Part shown: positions 1-26,100 of the stretch, piece after piece | Layout: every line of letters starts with the position of its first letter | Position numbering within the stretch: the first letter of the stretch is position 1 | DNA from: Aphelocoma coerulescens | Lineage: Eukaryota; Chordata; Aves; Passeriformes; Corvidae | NCBI RefSeq assembly: GCF_041296385.1 | Contig: NC_091023.1 | Span: forward strand, 3,844,924-3,908,923 | DNA: 64,000 nucleotides | Direction: 5' to 3' | The notes under the pieces: model-generated | Database searches by the model: none | What the model saw: the letters and a program-made list of their open reading frames with translations, nothing else | What the model was told of the DNA's origin: nothing | Made by a program: the position numbers and the translations under genes

Positions 1-1149
1 GCCACCTGGAGATGCAACCCTCATGGGAGCCTCCTGAAGTAGAGGTGTCCTGGCCAGCCCCCAGCACCATCCCACCCCACAACACCCAATGACAAGGCAC
101 GTCAAGATGCTGATGGGTGCCACAGGGAGAGGTGCCGGGCGCCCCACCGCTGCCAGCTTGCACCTCTTGGCAGGGAGCTCAGCGCCAAAGGTGACTTGTC
201 ACTGCGGAGGCTACAGCATGCCACCATGGCCAGAGCTGGATGACCATTGGAAGCTGGCAGTGAGGTGGAGGGAGGCAGCAAGAGGACCCAAAACACTTGA
301 GAAACAGAGAGCAGTGACCTGACAGGAGGTGCTGACAGAGACATGGTGCAGCCATCGTGTTGGACTCTGGCCATGGTAGCGTCGGTGACCCGGATGCTGC
401 AGAGGAGAGCAGGGAGGCTCAGACTTGCCAGGCGTGCCGTCCATCCCTGTGATGTGCTGGCAGGTGGCCTGGCACCCCGAAGCCATATGTGTGAAGGGAT
501 GGGGAGGGGGGATGCACAACCTGATGCCGCCAGCCACACCACGCAGCCGCCCTCCCAGCGGCCTGCAACACTGCGGGCAGAGACAGGGCCAGGAACCCCA
601 AGCAGGTTCACCTCTGGAGGTCCAGGACCTTGTCCTCTCACCTCCTTCACTCCTGACAGCCTCCATCTCCCTTGTCACCCTTCCTTCCCCCTGTCTTGCC
701 CCTGTCCTCCCCGTGGTGACTCCGCAGCTGGCCCCTAGTCATGTTGCAGTACCTTCTGCCCAAGTTCTCCAGCTCTCTACCACAGAGAAGGTCCTCTTGC
801 CCTACGGCTTCACGGTGGCACCAGCGCAGCCCTCTCCCCTCCTGCCTGCCATGGAGGTGACAGTCGGAGAGGTCTGCAAATCTGGTGTGTTCTGTGGTGT
901 TGTCCATGGCGTGTGCCACCCTCCTGCCCACCCTCCTGCCCGCGGCACGCTGCCTGCCCGCTGCCCCCAGCCCCTTCGCCTGGCCCTGGCTGCCTTCTCT
1001 TTAGTTTTGCTTTGCAGCGCTGCGGTCGCGCCCTGAGCAGTGACCTGGGATCCCGGCCGCTGCCGGCCACGCCAGCCGTGCCTGGGGACTCATGGGTGGG
1101 AGCAGTGACCGCTCTCCCCCCTGTTGTGTGTCCCCCCCTTCTCTGGCAG
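1..1149 (+). other. KIF1A: KIF1A intron (upstream part of gene outside window)
   Basis: No exon was found here. The first recognisable KIF1A exon starts at 1150 after a cag acceptor, and the residues expected just before it in KIF1A do not occur in this stretch. I see only GC-rich intronic sequence without a convincing repeat. Confidence 0.7.
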
Positions 1150-13901
<12,752 letters not shown>

Positions 13902-15528
13902 CCTGAAAAACACCCTCCACCTCATCCGTCTGCCAACAGGATCAAGATAGCTGATTCTGTCTGAAGACTCCCCATGTTAATATCTGATCTTTCACACCAT
14001 CTGCTGCCCCAGCTCTCTGCTCCATGGAAGGATCTGTCTTGATTCACAGCTTCACAGGGGAATCTCACTTCTCTTTGTAGCTGCAAAAGCCTGGACCCGC
14101 CTGGGCAGGATTCCTTGTGCACGTGCCATCTTCTGCCTGTCCCCCCATGGGTGACCTTCATATCACACCATCTAATGCTCAAAAAAAGGTCCCTATCAGA
14201 GGGGAGGGAGTGAGAAGGGTGGTTTTGGCTAAAAGCTGGTCTTGGATCTAGAGAGATGGGAATGCAGTAAAGCTCAGAGCTGGGAGAGCAGGAGGAATTG
14301 CCCTCAGGCGAAGGGAAAGTGGTGATTTAGATGTGGGGTTTCCCTAATTTACTGATGTTTCTGCAAGAGACAGCAGAGTAAGATCAGGTGTCAGTACTTT
14401 AAGATTATATTTATAAAGTATTTATTTCTATTTACATCACAAAAATCCCCTAAGTTGAGTCCTGGCCCCCAGCCAATGCCTCCCCCAGGCAGGGGAGAGC
14501 CTTGGTGTTGGGCTGGGGTTCCAGAGATGCCTTCCCTGGGACATCACTGGCTTGTGCCTGGCAGCAGCGCAGCTCTCACCTCACTCTCTGCCCTTCCCCA
14601 AACATTTGCTTTGCCTTCCCCTACAGCTTACACTACTTTTCCCCTGAGCGGTGGCCAGACAGCCCACCATGTCTTCCCAAAGAAGGCAATTCCTACCTGT
14701 CCCATCTACCTCTGGAAGGGAAGAGCCCACAGTCTCAGCTGGCCAGGGCACTCCATGTCCCTGCAGATGGGTGACTGCACTTTGGAGCTTGGTCCTACTG
14801 GAGGGAAAAGGAAAGCTCTGGGGATGGCTCTGTCTGTCACCCTGTGCTGGGCTACCCTTTCCAACCAAAAGCGCGCGGGCCACCTCCACTGTCCCGGCCT
14901 GAGGCCCCCAGGTGTCTCATCCAAAGGGATTTCCCACTCTTAGGGCAGGATGCCAAGGATTCCAACCCTGCAGGGAGTGTGGAGGTTCAGGTGGAATGGG
15001 AAAATTCCCTAGAGGCCACGACTAGGAACGACCATCCCATCCTACAGGATTCTTCTTGCCCTCTTCCAAAAGGGCTTGCACATCCCTTCTCCCAGCAGGA
15101 TGACAGACTCAAAGCAGATCAAAGGGTGTCAGGGTGGGGATGGGGCTTCTTTTTTCTGTTATAGCTGGTGTTCTCTCACTCTTCCTCTGCTGCAGAAGCA
15201 AGCACCCACCTCCCCCCACCCTGCCTCCATCAGCATGTTAATCTGGGGGCTTCCCACATCGGAGGTGTTTTTGCTGAAAAGACCTTCTCCTCCAGCCATC
15301 ACTGCTTCCCACCTCCTCCAGCAGCAGCTCTCTCTCTTCTCCCATCTCTCACCCATGGTTAGATGTTTTTGTTCAGGGCTTCCCAAGTGGCCAGCAGCAT
15401 CTGGCACAGCTCTGCGTTGGAAGCTGAGCATCTTCCTCCGTGCATCTCCCAGGCACCCCCCAGCTCTGCTGTCTCTTGTCCAGCACGGCTGCGCCTTGGC
15501 TCTGCTGCACCTCCCTGCACTGTCTGTG

Positions 15529-15529
<1 letters not shown>

Positions 15530-15565
<36 letters not shown>
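15530..15565 (+). repeat. (GT)n microsatellite
   Basis: Uninterrupted GT dinucleotide run of about 17 copies within the inferred KIF1A 3' UTR. Confidence 0.95.
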
Positions 15566-15567
<2 letters not shown>

Positions 15568-16639
15568 ACGTGGTGCTGTCTTCTCGTTATACTTGTATTG
15601 TGGGGGGCACGGATAGGTAGGGACATGGCAGATGAGTAGAGGCTTGCACTGGCCCCCTTGCTGCATATCAGGCACCCTTTAGCTTGGGTTTCAGGTCACA
15701 GAAAGAGTTTGGGGATTCTTCTTGAGCACATGCCGGTTCTGCCTGGCCTCACCACAGCTCCTTGGGCATCTCACTCCATTACTACAGCCCAAAGCTGCAG
15801 TGGGGCTGCTCCTCTCAGCCCAGCTCCCCTGCCCAGGACAAGCTCCCCAACAAACTGGGCTATTTTCCTCTCTGTGATCCTTTTTAGACCTGGAGGCAGA
15901 CTTGTGCCCTTTCTGGATGAGAGGTGCCAGCCTGGAGGCAGAGAGAGGCTGAGCTGGGGCAATGCAGGGGCCCAGGCTGCAACATCCTGGCTCCCATGGT
16001 CTTGGCAAGGACTAGTTGGTACCATCCTAAATTTCAACGTAAGGGGCTAAGGGTGGAGAAACAGGGGGTACCTGAGGGGAGGCTCTTCCAGAATGGAGGA
16101 AGCTTCTGGCAGAGACGGGACCGGTGTCTGTCAGGGACCAGACACAGGTTCACTGGCCAGGGCTGTGTGGTGCTTCCCTGTGCCACAGACAAGACGCAGC
16201 CCGCTGAACGGCATCCTCCAGCCAAAGCCGAGCCATGCCTGAGGCCAGCAAACCTGCAGAGCAGACGGCTCGGCTGGAGGTCGGGGCCGAGGGAGACAGA
16301 GCTGCCCACTGGATGTGGCACACGGGCCATCCTTGCCATCTTACCAGCAGCGCTCCGGCCGGCACCGCGCTCCTCGTCATGGCCCTGGCACCCATTCCCT
16401 CGGCAAGGAATGCAAACCGGAGGTTTAAGCACGACTATAAGCCCAACCGGAAGGGAAATTCCACAGGGCAGCGGGTGGCACGGAAGGCAGGCGGGCATCG
16501 GCGGGCAGGCTGGGGCCAGAGGAGGAGGGAGGCCGCACTCCCCGCTCTCCGGTTCCCGCCGGCGCTCCCTGCCGTGTGCCGGGGGGCAGTACTGCGGGTC
16601 CTGGCCGTCCGTGCGTACGTGAGGCTTGTTCGGTTCTGA

Positions 16640-16645
16640 AATAAA
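16640..16645 (+). terminator. KIF1A: Poly(A) signal AATAAA, KIF1A
   Basis: Canonical AATAAA located just before the CpG island of the next gene; it is the only good candidate between the KIF1A stop and ILKAP. Confidence 0.6.
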
Positions 16646-16679
16646 TGTCGCATTTAACGCAACTCCCGTGCGCTGAGCG

Positions 16680-17130
16680 TCCTCTCCGGGGCTGGTGGGG
16701 TGGCAGCAGCGGAGCCGGCGGGAGGAGAGCTGAGGGCGGGCAGCGCCCAGCCCCGCCGAGGGTGCGCCCCCTGGCGGGCCTGTACGCGCCGGCGGGGGGG
16801 GGGCGGGGCGGCGGCACTGACTGGCAGCGCAGCCCCGCTCGCGATTGGCGGAGGGGACGTTAACCCGCCCCGGGGGCGGGGCCAGCGCGGTCCTTCCGCT
16901 GCCGCCGCCGAGCCGCGGGCCCGTTTCCGGCCCTCCGCGGGTGCGGGTTGGCCCGGGCTGGCATTGGCGGCCCGGCGCCGGGGCGGGCGGGAGCGGCGGC
17001 GATGGATCTGTTCGGGGATCTGCCCGAGCCCGGCGCCGCCGCGGGTGAGGCCGCGACCCGTTCGGGCCCGCGCTGTCCTTCGGGCCTGCCCGGCCTCGGC
17101 CCGGCGCCTCACCTGGGCTCGGCCTGGCAG
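16680..17130 (+). promoter_or_regulatory. ILKAP: CpG-island promoter of ILKAP
   Basis: Very GC- and CpG-rich stretch with GC boxes (GGGGCGGGGC near 16801, GGGGGCGGGGCC near 16872) and inverted CCAAT boxes (GATTGGCGG near 16842, CATTGGCGG near 16963). It has no TATA box and covers ILKAP exon 1. This is the usual architecture of a broadly expressed gene. Confidence 0.8.
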
Positions 17131-20100
17131 GCTGCGGGCCCGGCTGGGCCTGCTGCAGCTCGGCCCTGGGCAGCGTGGCTCCGCGCACAGCCAGGCCGCC
17201 GCTACAGGGAGCCTGAGGGGCAAGGGGGAGGGTGAGGGGACGGGTTAAAAATCTCTTGGGAAATTGCCGGGCTTGGTGGGGTTCGTGGTTTTCTTTTCCT
17301 CCGGGACTCCGTCCGCTGCGGTTTAGACCGTGTTGGAGCCTTTCCCCTCGCTGTGCTGCTAATGCGAGCTTAGTGGATTGCTAGCAGAAAGCCCCCAAAA
17401 CCTGCTCTCAAGATAAAAGTTCACCTCAGCCCCAGGCAGGTGGTTTTTTTGCTTGTGTAGTAGCTGCTAAAATTAGAGATGGAAGTAAGGCTCTCCTGGT
17501 TTACCACACCTGTGCTGGCTTGGGGACAGTCCTTTCAGAACAACTCCCCCCAGGAGTGCCCGTACTGGTTCCTTACTCTGCCCTGGTGCCTTGCAGGGAA
17601 AGATGCCCAGAAAGGGCCTCTGCTGTTTGATGACCTCCCACCATCCAGCAGTGCTGACTCAGGTATGGGTGCTCTGTTCCTGCCATTAGTTTGGTTTTCC
17701 ATGTTTTCTGCATCAGCATCTCTTTCAGATGAAGTTTGTGTAAATCCTGTTCTTTGTTAGACAGAATAAAGACAGTGGGGTTATCAGTACTGGTGTACAG
17801 GCCAGCTGCATGCATCCTGCTTGGTTTTTTATTACCAGGGTGTTACAGATGTTCCACATATATTCTATAAAATGTTCTGTAAAAATGTTCCCTGGAACAA
17901 ATGCAAAGCCTGGATTTGCCCGACGAGTAACAGAAGTAGAAATTTGGCTCTCTTTGATAAACTTTCATAATTTCTTCACCTCAGGAGAGACATAGGCAAA
18001 CCATTATTCCCTGAAAGGAGCAAAGGTATTTAGTTATTTTTGTCTTTTTCTTGTGCTCCAGGAAAAGAAGGCTCTTTGCTCTTCGATGGTCTCCCACCAG
18101 CCAGCAGCAGTGACCCAGGTAAGGAGCTGTGCCACTTATTAGCCTCTTCTGAGCCACCTCTCTCAGGAAAGCCCAGGATGCAGCCTGTTGTGCTGGACAT
18201 GTAGCAAGTTAACCTGGTGCTTATCTTTGCAGTCCACATTGGCTGACACTTCTTGTGGCAATTTGTGCCCCAATTGTTTAAATCAGGATTCTGAATCTTA
18301 AAAAGTAAAATTAGGCCTGTTCCCAGAAGTACATTCCTGTCTTTTGGGGAGCCCTGTTCTCTGTCTGAAAGCTTCCTGCTTAGGGAGGGAGAGTATGCAT
18401 GTGCCCTGGTGCAGCCACTGCCCTGGCTGCTTTTCTGCTGTAGGCATAGGCTGCCTCCTTGTTCCTTGCTGAAAATGGCTTCAAACCCAGACTGCTGCTC
18501 TGGGAAGGCTTTCTGCATGCAGTCATGTGCTTGCTGTCACCTGGCAGGAGGTGAGATAATTCACTATACCCATATGAGACTAAATCTCCAGAAGGAAAAA
18601 GCCAGAGTTCTGATGTCAGGTTTTGCTTGCTAACTGTAATTTGTAGCCTTCTTCTGAACCCTCTAAAAAAATGCACATTCAGAGTAATAAAATAAGTTTC
18701 TTTGCATTGTTGTGGGCAGAGATCATAGAGGAAAATAATAATGTTAATCTAGAAATGTTCCATCCTGTAACATTCAATTCCTGAGCAATTAAACTCAAAA
18801 AAAAAAAAAAAAGCCTGGTAGCTAAGGAATAAAACCTGTGGGTTGTTGGGGAGAATCAGCAGCCTGCCAGCCAAACGTAGCTGTCCTGTGCCTGAGGTGG
18901 AGTCACACAGCATGAAGTGGTGAAATCAGCACTCGCTGGTCGGGCAGTGATATGTGCCATGGGTTGTATGTGCTGAGGGAAGCTGTGTGTGTGCATTTGT
19001 GGTTGGTTAGGGTGTCTTTTTCAGTAATAACTCTGGGCACTTAATGTTGTGTAAGTGTGTGAGCCTGCACTCCTGAGTGTGGTTTGCTATAAAAGGACCT
19101 GCTGCTGAATTTATGCAAGTAAAACAGTGCTGGAACACTTGAGCCACCTGCATTTTTGCTTTCTTTCAGCCTCCAGTGCTACTAAGCAAATCTCATCAGC
19201 AGGAAGCCAAGAGAAAGGGCAGAAGAGAAAATCCTTGGAGGAGGAGGAAGAGAAGAATGGCAGGGAAGAACTTGTGGAAAAGAAAGTTTGTAAAGGTTTT
19301 CAGACAGTTTGAAAACAAATGTACTCAATTTGTACTTTTGGCGTTGGGCTGAGTAAGTCCAGAACAAAGCTAAGCTTTGGTTCTTCAGTCTGCTTGCCTT
19401 TTCAGCCTCTTGTAGGAAACACTGCTGCAGGGGTCTGTGGAAGCCCCTCGAGCTTCCTGGCTCTATCCATCTCCTGGGCCTTCTTACTGTCCCTGCTGAA
19501 GTAGCAGAAGCTGAGCAGCAGGCACCTCAGCACTGGCAGGATAAGTGCTTGGGCTGCCGAGAGGGGCATTGGGTGTGGAACCTCTGTAAGGTTAGGTCCA
19601 CACCACTTTCTTTTGCCACATCCACAGATCTCTCTGCTGGCTGCTGAGGAAGCCAGAGAGGGGGAGAGACAGGCTTGTTACATACAGGGCCTTTGACTTC
19701 AGTGCCTGTGTGCTGTGTTACAGCTTTGGGAATAAGATGTGTTCAGGGGTACAAAGGGAAGGACATATCCTGGGAACATCAGACCTGGATTTCCTGTCCT
19801 TAGTGCACTCTTTAAAGCTGTGCTTTACTTAATCTGCAGTTTCAGTGCCACATGCTTCCCCTGCCCACCCTGTCCCCCACCCCTGTTCAGAAAGAGTCCT
19901 GTCCAGCATCCAGCAGTCCTGCTTGGCTACAACTGCCTGCTAAAATGAGGGCAGGCTGCTTTTAGAGCTGCTGACCCTGGGGACACATAAAAGCCCATGT
20001 TACAAAATAAATATATCCTGTTCACCAGCAGATGCTGGATGCTGTGTTGCAGGATGAGGGCTGCATTGCCAGGACAGGGCTCTGAAAGCTGAGAACTTAC

Positions 20101-23100
20101 TGGTTTTTAGCTTGAGCTGAAGAGATGGAGGAGTTTGATTTGCATGCCTGTGTCTGCTTTGTTCTCCTTTAGGATCAGTGGGCGTTCTTGGACTGAAGGG
20201 TTATGTGGCAGAGAGAAAAGGTGAGAGGGAAGACATGCAGGATGCACATGTCATCTTAAATGATATCACCGAGGAATGCCGGCCTCTGCCCTCCCAAATG
20301 TAAGTGGGCCCCAGCTGCCGGAACAGCCATCATGGGCGTGAGGGAGCTCCAGCTGGCTTCAGCTAAGCCCATGAAATGACCCTTTTTGCTTTGAACAGCT
20401 GATGCTCTTGTCTGCCTGTATTGTGGTGTATGGTTTGGGCTTGTTGTTAGGAGACCTGGGGTGAATCATCAGCTAGCTGTGTTTCCAGGCAATTCACAGG
20501 GCTTGTGTGTACAAAACCCTCCCTTTGAGGGGTGCTTAGTGGATTCAATCACTGACTGTACAAGGACCATGAAGGCCCAGTAACTCTGGATGTTGATCCT
20601 TTGTTACCCAAATGTAAGTGGGTATGTAAAATAAAAAGAGTGTTCTCAAGCATCACCCTGATACTGGATTTAGCTTCTGAACTAGTACTGTCCCAAGAGG
20701 TTTGTGTGCTGAGAGATCCAAGTTTTTTTGTCTGTAGCATACTTGGGACAAGTTTAGGCATGGAAGGTACTGTAGGATTGGCTAGACTGATATCTGTAAT
20801 GCTGGAGAGTTGCAGTGTCCTTGAGGTGAAATGATTACCCGCTTCTATCCGAAATTGTGGTCTGTAAACCCTTTAGCCCTTCATTTTCTTGAGGAGGGGA
20901 AAATTACAAGAAAGTTCTCAGCTCAGTGCTGGAACATGTAAACTATGTAAATGCTGAATGGATGTGCTCAGAGACCTGCTACCTTCTGTACCTTGGAATG
21001 CAGGATTTTCAGTCTGGCTGACACTGGGCAGGGTATTAAGGAGAAGAATGTACTTGATCCCATTCCCTGGCTGATGGCCTTTCTTAGCCTCTTTCTGCTA
21101 CTTTTTTGTTCCCTCACAGCACACGTGTCTCATACTTCGCTGTTTTTGATGGCCACGGGGGAGTCCGAGCCTCAAAATTTGCAGCACAGAATCTACACCA
21201 AAACCTGATTAAGAAATTTCCTAAAGGTGAGAGGAGTGGAGTAAGGGCTGTAGGACAACTGCCACCTTTTCTGTGTTGGCAGTGGATAGGGAAACTGATC
21301 TGTTTGGGTGTAGTCCTACAGTACTCATTCCTTGGGGATGAGGGCTTGCAAGACTGCTCTGTCTTCTGGGGAAGAGAGCTGGAAGCCTTTTTGGCACAAG
21401 GGGGCAAGGAGCCAATTGTGACTTGCTAAGCAAGTGTGAGATGTGCTGTTGCCAGTTTTGGCAGTGCCACTTCAAGTGTGAAAATACTCCTGTGGTAGAG
21501 AAGTTCATGTCACAAACTCTCCACATACACTGCTGCACAGGTTTCTGGTAGGGTAAGGCCAGGATGTGCCCCAGCTGCTCTGAAGAGTCCCAAGAGATGC
21601 ACTGCCTGACTGAATGTTGGATGAGCAAAGGGACAGACGAGGATAGATTGGATATGTTTTACTTGGAGCTTAGTTGCTGTTTTTTCTTTCCAACAGGTGA
21701 GGTAGCCAGCGTGGAGAAAACTGTGAAGAGATGCCTTTTGGACACCTTCAAACACACAGATGAAGAGTTTCTAAAGCAGGCATCCAGCCAGTAAGTGCTA
21801 ATGCTTTCTGTTCATTTATATTTCTTAGCGTGCATCTCTGAGGTCTGAGCAGAGGAAACCTCCCTTGTGTCATGCCTGTGCTTTGGCAAAACTCCACACA
21901 GCTCCACTGTGTCAGGCTGTGACTCTGCCAGCTGAGTGCTTGCTAGAACTAGATCATGCCATGTTCTGGTCTTACTCTATGGTAAGTGGTCTGTAGGATC
22001 CCTTAGACTAAAATTAGTGTTCCTCATGAGGGAAGGAAGCAAAACAGGTCTGAGAGCCACCTGTGTCCTTATCAGGGCCTCTTGTTTGCCTTCCTTTTAA
22101 AGACTTGCCATGTTGCTGAAGGGACTTTTCCCATACTGCCTAAGGTGGGATCTCTGTGTTGATGGCATCAGAGGTGTGGCAGGAGGGGATCTGTAGAGGC
22201 CACTAAGCTTTCTTTAGAGCTGTGCTTGCCAGGCTGGAACACATCCCTGAGGTAGCTTTTAATGCCCTGTGTTGAAAGACCTAACTCTCCCAATGTAAGT
22301 TTAAATCTTGCTTTCTTCAACTCTTTAGAAAACAGAGATGTTGATGAAGAGTGTCCCTCTGTGGGGTAAATGCCAGCCTGCCTTGCAGCTGGGTGTGGAG
22401 TGCCAAGCACCCCGACCTTCTCTCAGTCTCTGCTGAGCTGACACACCGACTGTGTGGACTAGGGAAGATGTAGATTGCATTTCAAATACAGTCACTTTGT
22501 TACCCATCCTTTACACGTGTTTGGCTTGGTTTTTTACTGTTATTATTTCACCTCTATCACAGATGAAGAGACTTTTGATGCATTTGATTCTGCAATTTCC
22601 TGAAAATGTTCAATTTTAAGTAAATTGCAAACTGGCTCAGTCTCTTAAGCCTAATCAAAGCAACAAGTTTGACCAGGCAAAAGGAAAATGCTTTCTTGAG
22701 TCTGTCACAATAGTGTCTTTCTCAAACCAGCCTCTGGTCAGAAACATGACTTATGACAAAGGCACTACAAAGGATTACTAGCAATAGCTGTATTGATGCT
22801 GAAATGAATCATGTTCATTCAGCCACACCTTCAAAATAAGGAAAAACTGGATGAAATGTGTCTAGAAATTAGTTTCTCGACGCTAGTTTCAGTGAAGAAT
22901 GGCATCATAGCCAGGCTTTTTTGTGGAGAGGATTAGTCTGGCAGCTGTAACCTAAGAAATGCTTCTCATCTTACGTAGAGCTCTAGAGATAAAAGCTTAG
23001 CTACAGGAAGTGAAATAGGAGGAGAGCGACTGAGTGGTGATGCTGCTGAGGTGGGGGAGGGGGCAGGGATACTGTGAAAAAAGGAAGGAAAATGCAGCAG

Positions 23101-26100
23101 GAATGCTTTCTTTTTTGCTTACAGAGTTGGCTATGCCTTCCTTTTGCTGAAAATAAGAAGCAGAAGGAGTGTGGGGTGCTTGTTTGCTTGTGATGCTATA
23201 GCTGTTGGGCAGCCATTAGGACTGAGCCTGTTCTGCTCACATATGAGGTTTCCTGGGAGCTGAGTGTGAGGAAGAGTTGGTGTGGGAGCTGTGGTTGGCA
23301 GTATTTACACTGGCTGGGCATTGGCTGTGCATTCAGAAGTCCATAGTCTGTAGTTCCTCTGTCCTTGTCCAGTTTGCTGTTTATCACCAACCTGAGCTGC
23401 TTGCAGGCAGCTGCTGTGGCCATGTGCTACCTGATTGCTGTGTGTTGGCACATGACTCTTCTTTGAGTACCCAAGAACACTCTGTAATTAAACTTCTTAA
23501 GCGTTGTGTTTCCCCTTTAGTAATCTCATTTTTGTTCCCTTCAGGAAGCCAGCATGGAAGGATGGCTCCACAGCTACTTGTGTATTAGCTGTTGACAATA
23601 TTCTCTACATAGCCAACCTTGGGGACAGCCGGGTAAGCAGAATGGAGACCACTGATGGCATCTTTATTCTGCCCAGAGCTGTGTGGTTTCTTTGGTTTGT
23701 TTGTTTGGGATGTCTGAGTTGTCATGAGCTACTCAACTGTTCCTACAAAGCATCTTGTTTTGGGTGGGTACGGAGTACTTCTGTGTTGTCTCTCATAGTG
23801 TAAAACAGTGGGGTGTGAAAGCTCTCACTTGTGGTGCTAAATATCTCACAGTATGTGGAACAGATATTTCAGTTGGAAGGGACCTATGACAACCATCTGG
23901 TCCAGCTGCCTGACCAGTTCAGGGCTGCCCTAAAGTGACACCATTGCCCAAATGTCTCTTAGACACTGACAGTCTGGGGCATCAACCACCTCTCCAGGAA
24001 GCCTGGTGCAGTATTTTATTATATGCTCTATAAAGAAACACTTCCTGATGTCCGGCCTGAACCTCCCCTGGCCCTGCTTTGAGATCAGCATTCCCGTGAG
24101 ATCGGCACTTCCCTCTCCACGCCCCCTCCTCAGGAAGCTGCAGAGGGGGATAAGGCTGTCCCTCAGCCTCCTTCTCTCCAAACCAGACAAACCCAGAGCC
24201 CTCAGCCTCCTCCCAGGACACGTCTTCCAGCCCCAGCACCAGCGTGGTTCTCCTCTCCTGGACACACTCAAGCACCTTCCCATCATCTTTAATGCTGGAG
24301 CGCTGTGGGTGAGGCCGCCCCAGTGCTGGGCACAGCCGGACCATCCCCTCTCCTGACCCGCTGGCCACGCTGTGTCCGGTGCCCCCCGGATGCCATTTGC
24401 CCTCCTGGCGATGGTTCCTACTGAGCTGCTGCCAACCAGCACCCCCAGATCCTTTCAGCAGGGCTGCTCCCAGCCGCTCCTCTCCCAGCTTACACTCGTG
24501 CTCGGCGTTGCTCCACCCTGGGTGCAGAATCCAGCACTTGGATTTAGTAACTCTGTGCCACTGGCAATTGCCTGATGTGCATCTATCCAGATCCCTCTGC
24601 AAGGCCTCTTGTCCCTCCAGAGAGTCCACAGCACTCCCAGTTTGGTATTGTCAGCAAACTTGGTAATGGTGCATTCAACTCTTGCATCCAGGTCACTGAT
24701 AGAAGTACTGAACAGCACCTCCTGCCTAGGGATGAGCCCTGAGAAACACCACTGGCCACCAGTCACTGGCCCAGTGTAGGAAGGACCATTCACTACAATT
24801 TGGAGCTCTCTCTCAAGAAATTGTTGCTGTGGTGTGGTGTTGTTTGATGATGGTCTTTTGTCAGCACAGGCGATTCTGTGTCGTTACAATGAAGAGAGTC
24901 AGAAACACACAGCCTTAAGCCTCAGTAAGGAGCATAACCCCACTCAGTATGAGGAGCGTATGCGGATACAGAAAGCTGGGGGAAACGTCAGGTAAGTGCC
25001 TGAGGGTGTGAATGAGCTAATCTAAACCCTAGCCTAATTTTGGGCCTGAGCACTGAGGTTTTGAAGTTTCCTGAACCCAGTATGCATCCTAGTTGAGAGC
25101 TTGGGAGAGAATCTGTCGCTGCCTGTGGGAAGCACAGTGGTGCCTGAGGCATGGAAGGGTTCAGTTACTGGAGTTGGTTGATGTGGGCTGGTTTCACAGA
25201 GCCTTACAATGGCCAAGGCAGGACCCATGTGAAAGGCTGGCCATGGGATGCCAGCATAGGCATGCTTAAGCTTGACCTACAGATTTTGACCTACAGAGCT
25301 GGACTGGATTGTTGAAGAAGTAATTGCTTTCTGCACATTGTGATGCTGAACAGAACTCATTTCCTTGCAGCATGACTCCTCTCTCTTTGTCATGTGAGAG
25401 GGAGCATGGTTTGAGGGAGCACAAAAGGCCCTCCAGCTGGTGTTGTTCCCCTGGGGTTAGCTGATGCACTGAGGCTGTCTGCAATAGGAGGGAGTTTTCT
25501 GGAGCCAAAATGTGATTATCATAATGTTCCTGTGCAAAAAGGAGTTCATGGCTGTTTGGAGAGCTGGTGCCAAACACAACAGCTGAGTCTTATTTCCCTG
25601 GCTAGGTTCTCTCTTTTTTGAAGGCTGTTTCTTGATTTAGTGGCATCTTCACAAAGAGAGGATTCAGTGCAGGTGAAGTATCTTCATTCCTGTGGAGGCA
25701 AAATGCAGCCAGGGTGGAGAGGGGTGGGCTCAGTTCTGTTATGCTGCCGTGTCTGGAGTGCTTTGTTCCCCTTATCTCTGGAGAGCACATGCTGCGCTTA
25801 CGCATAGCACTGATCTCTCTTTGCACATGGCAAAGAGATGGCCCAGTGCCTGTTAGCTCATTTCAGAACTGGTCCCTGACTTCCTGGGAGCCTCTCCCAC
25901 TGCTTGTAGTTCAATATTTTGGGCCCAAGAGATAAGCCACAAAGTGTGTGAGCATCAGATCTCTTCTCTGTGACATGCCTTGCTTCTTGCTTTTATCTCA
26001 AGCGGGGCTGCTTAGACTACAAGATGAATGAGCTTTGTGTATTCCCAGAGGGCACAGAAGAGCCTTTTTGGGAAGATGATTGTTGGAAAGGTGAAGTGTG

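Larger units (their letters stand above)
13902..16660 (+). other. KIF1A: KIF1A 3' UTR
   Basis: No coding potential is convincing after the TAA. The first canonical AATAAA on the + strand is at 16640-16645, giving a 3' UTR of about 2.75 kb, which is plausible for this neuronal gene. A (GT)n tract lies at about 15530-15565. Use of an earlier non-canonical site cannot be excluded. Confidence 0.6.

Noticed and set aside
16034..17188. 384-aa - strand open frame across the ILKAP CpG island
   Set aside because: GC-rich DNA lacks stops; the product is Pro/Arg/Ala-rich without domains and is antisense to the ILKAP promoter and exon 1.
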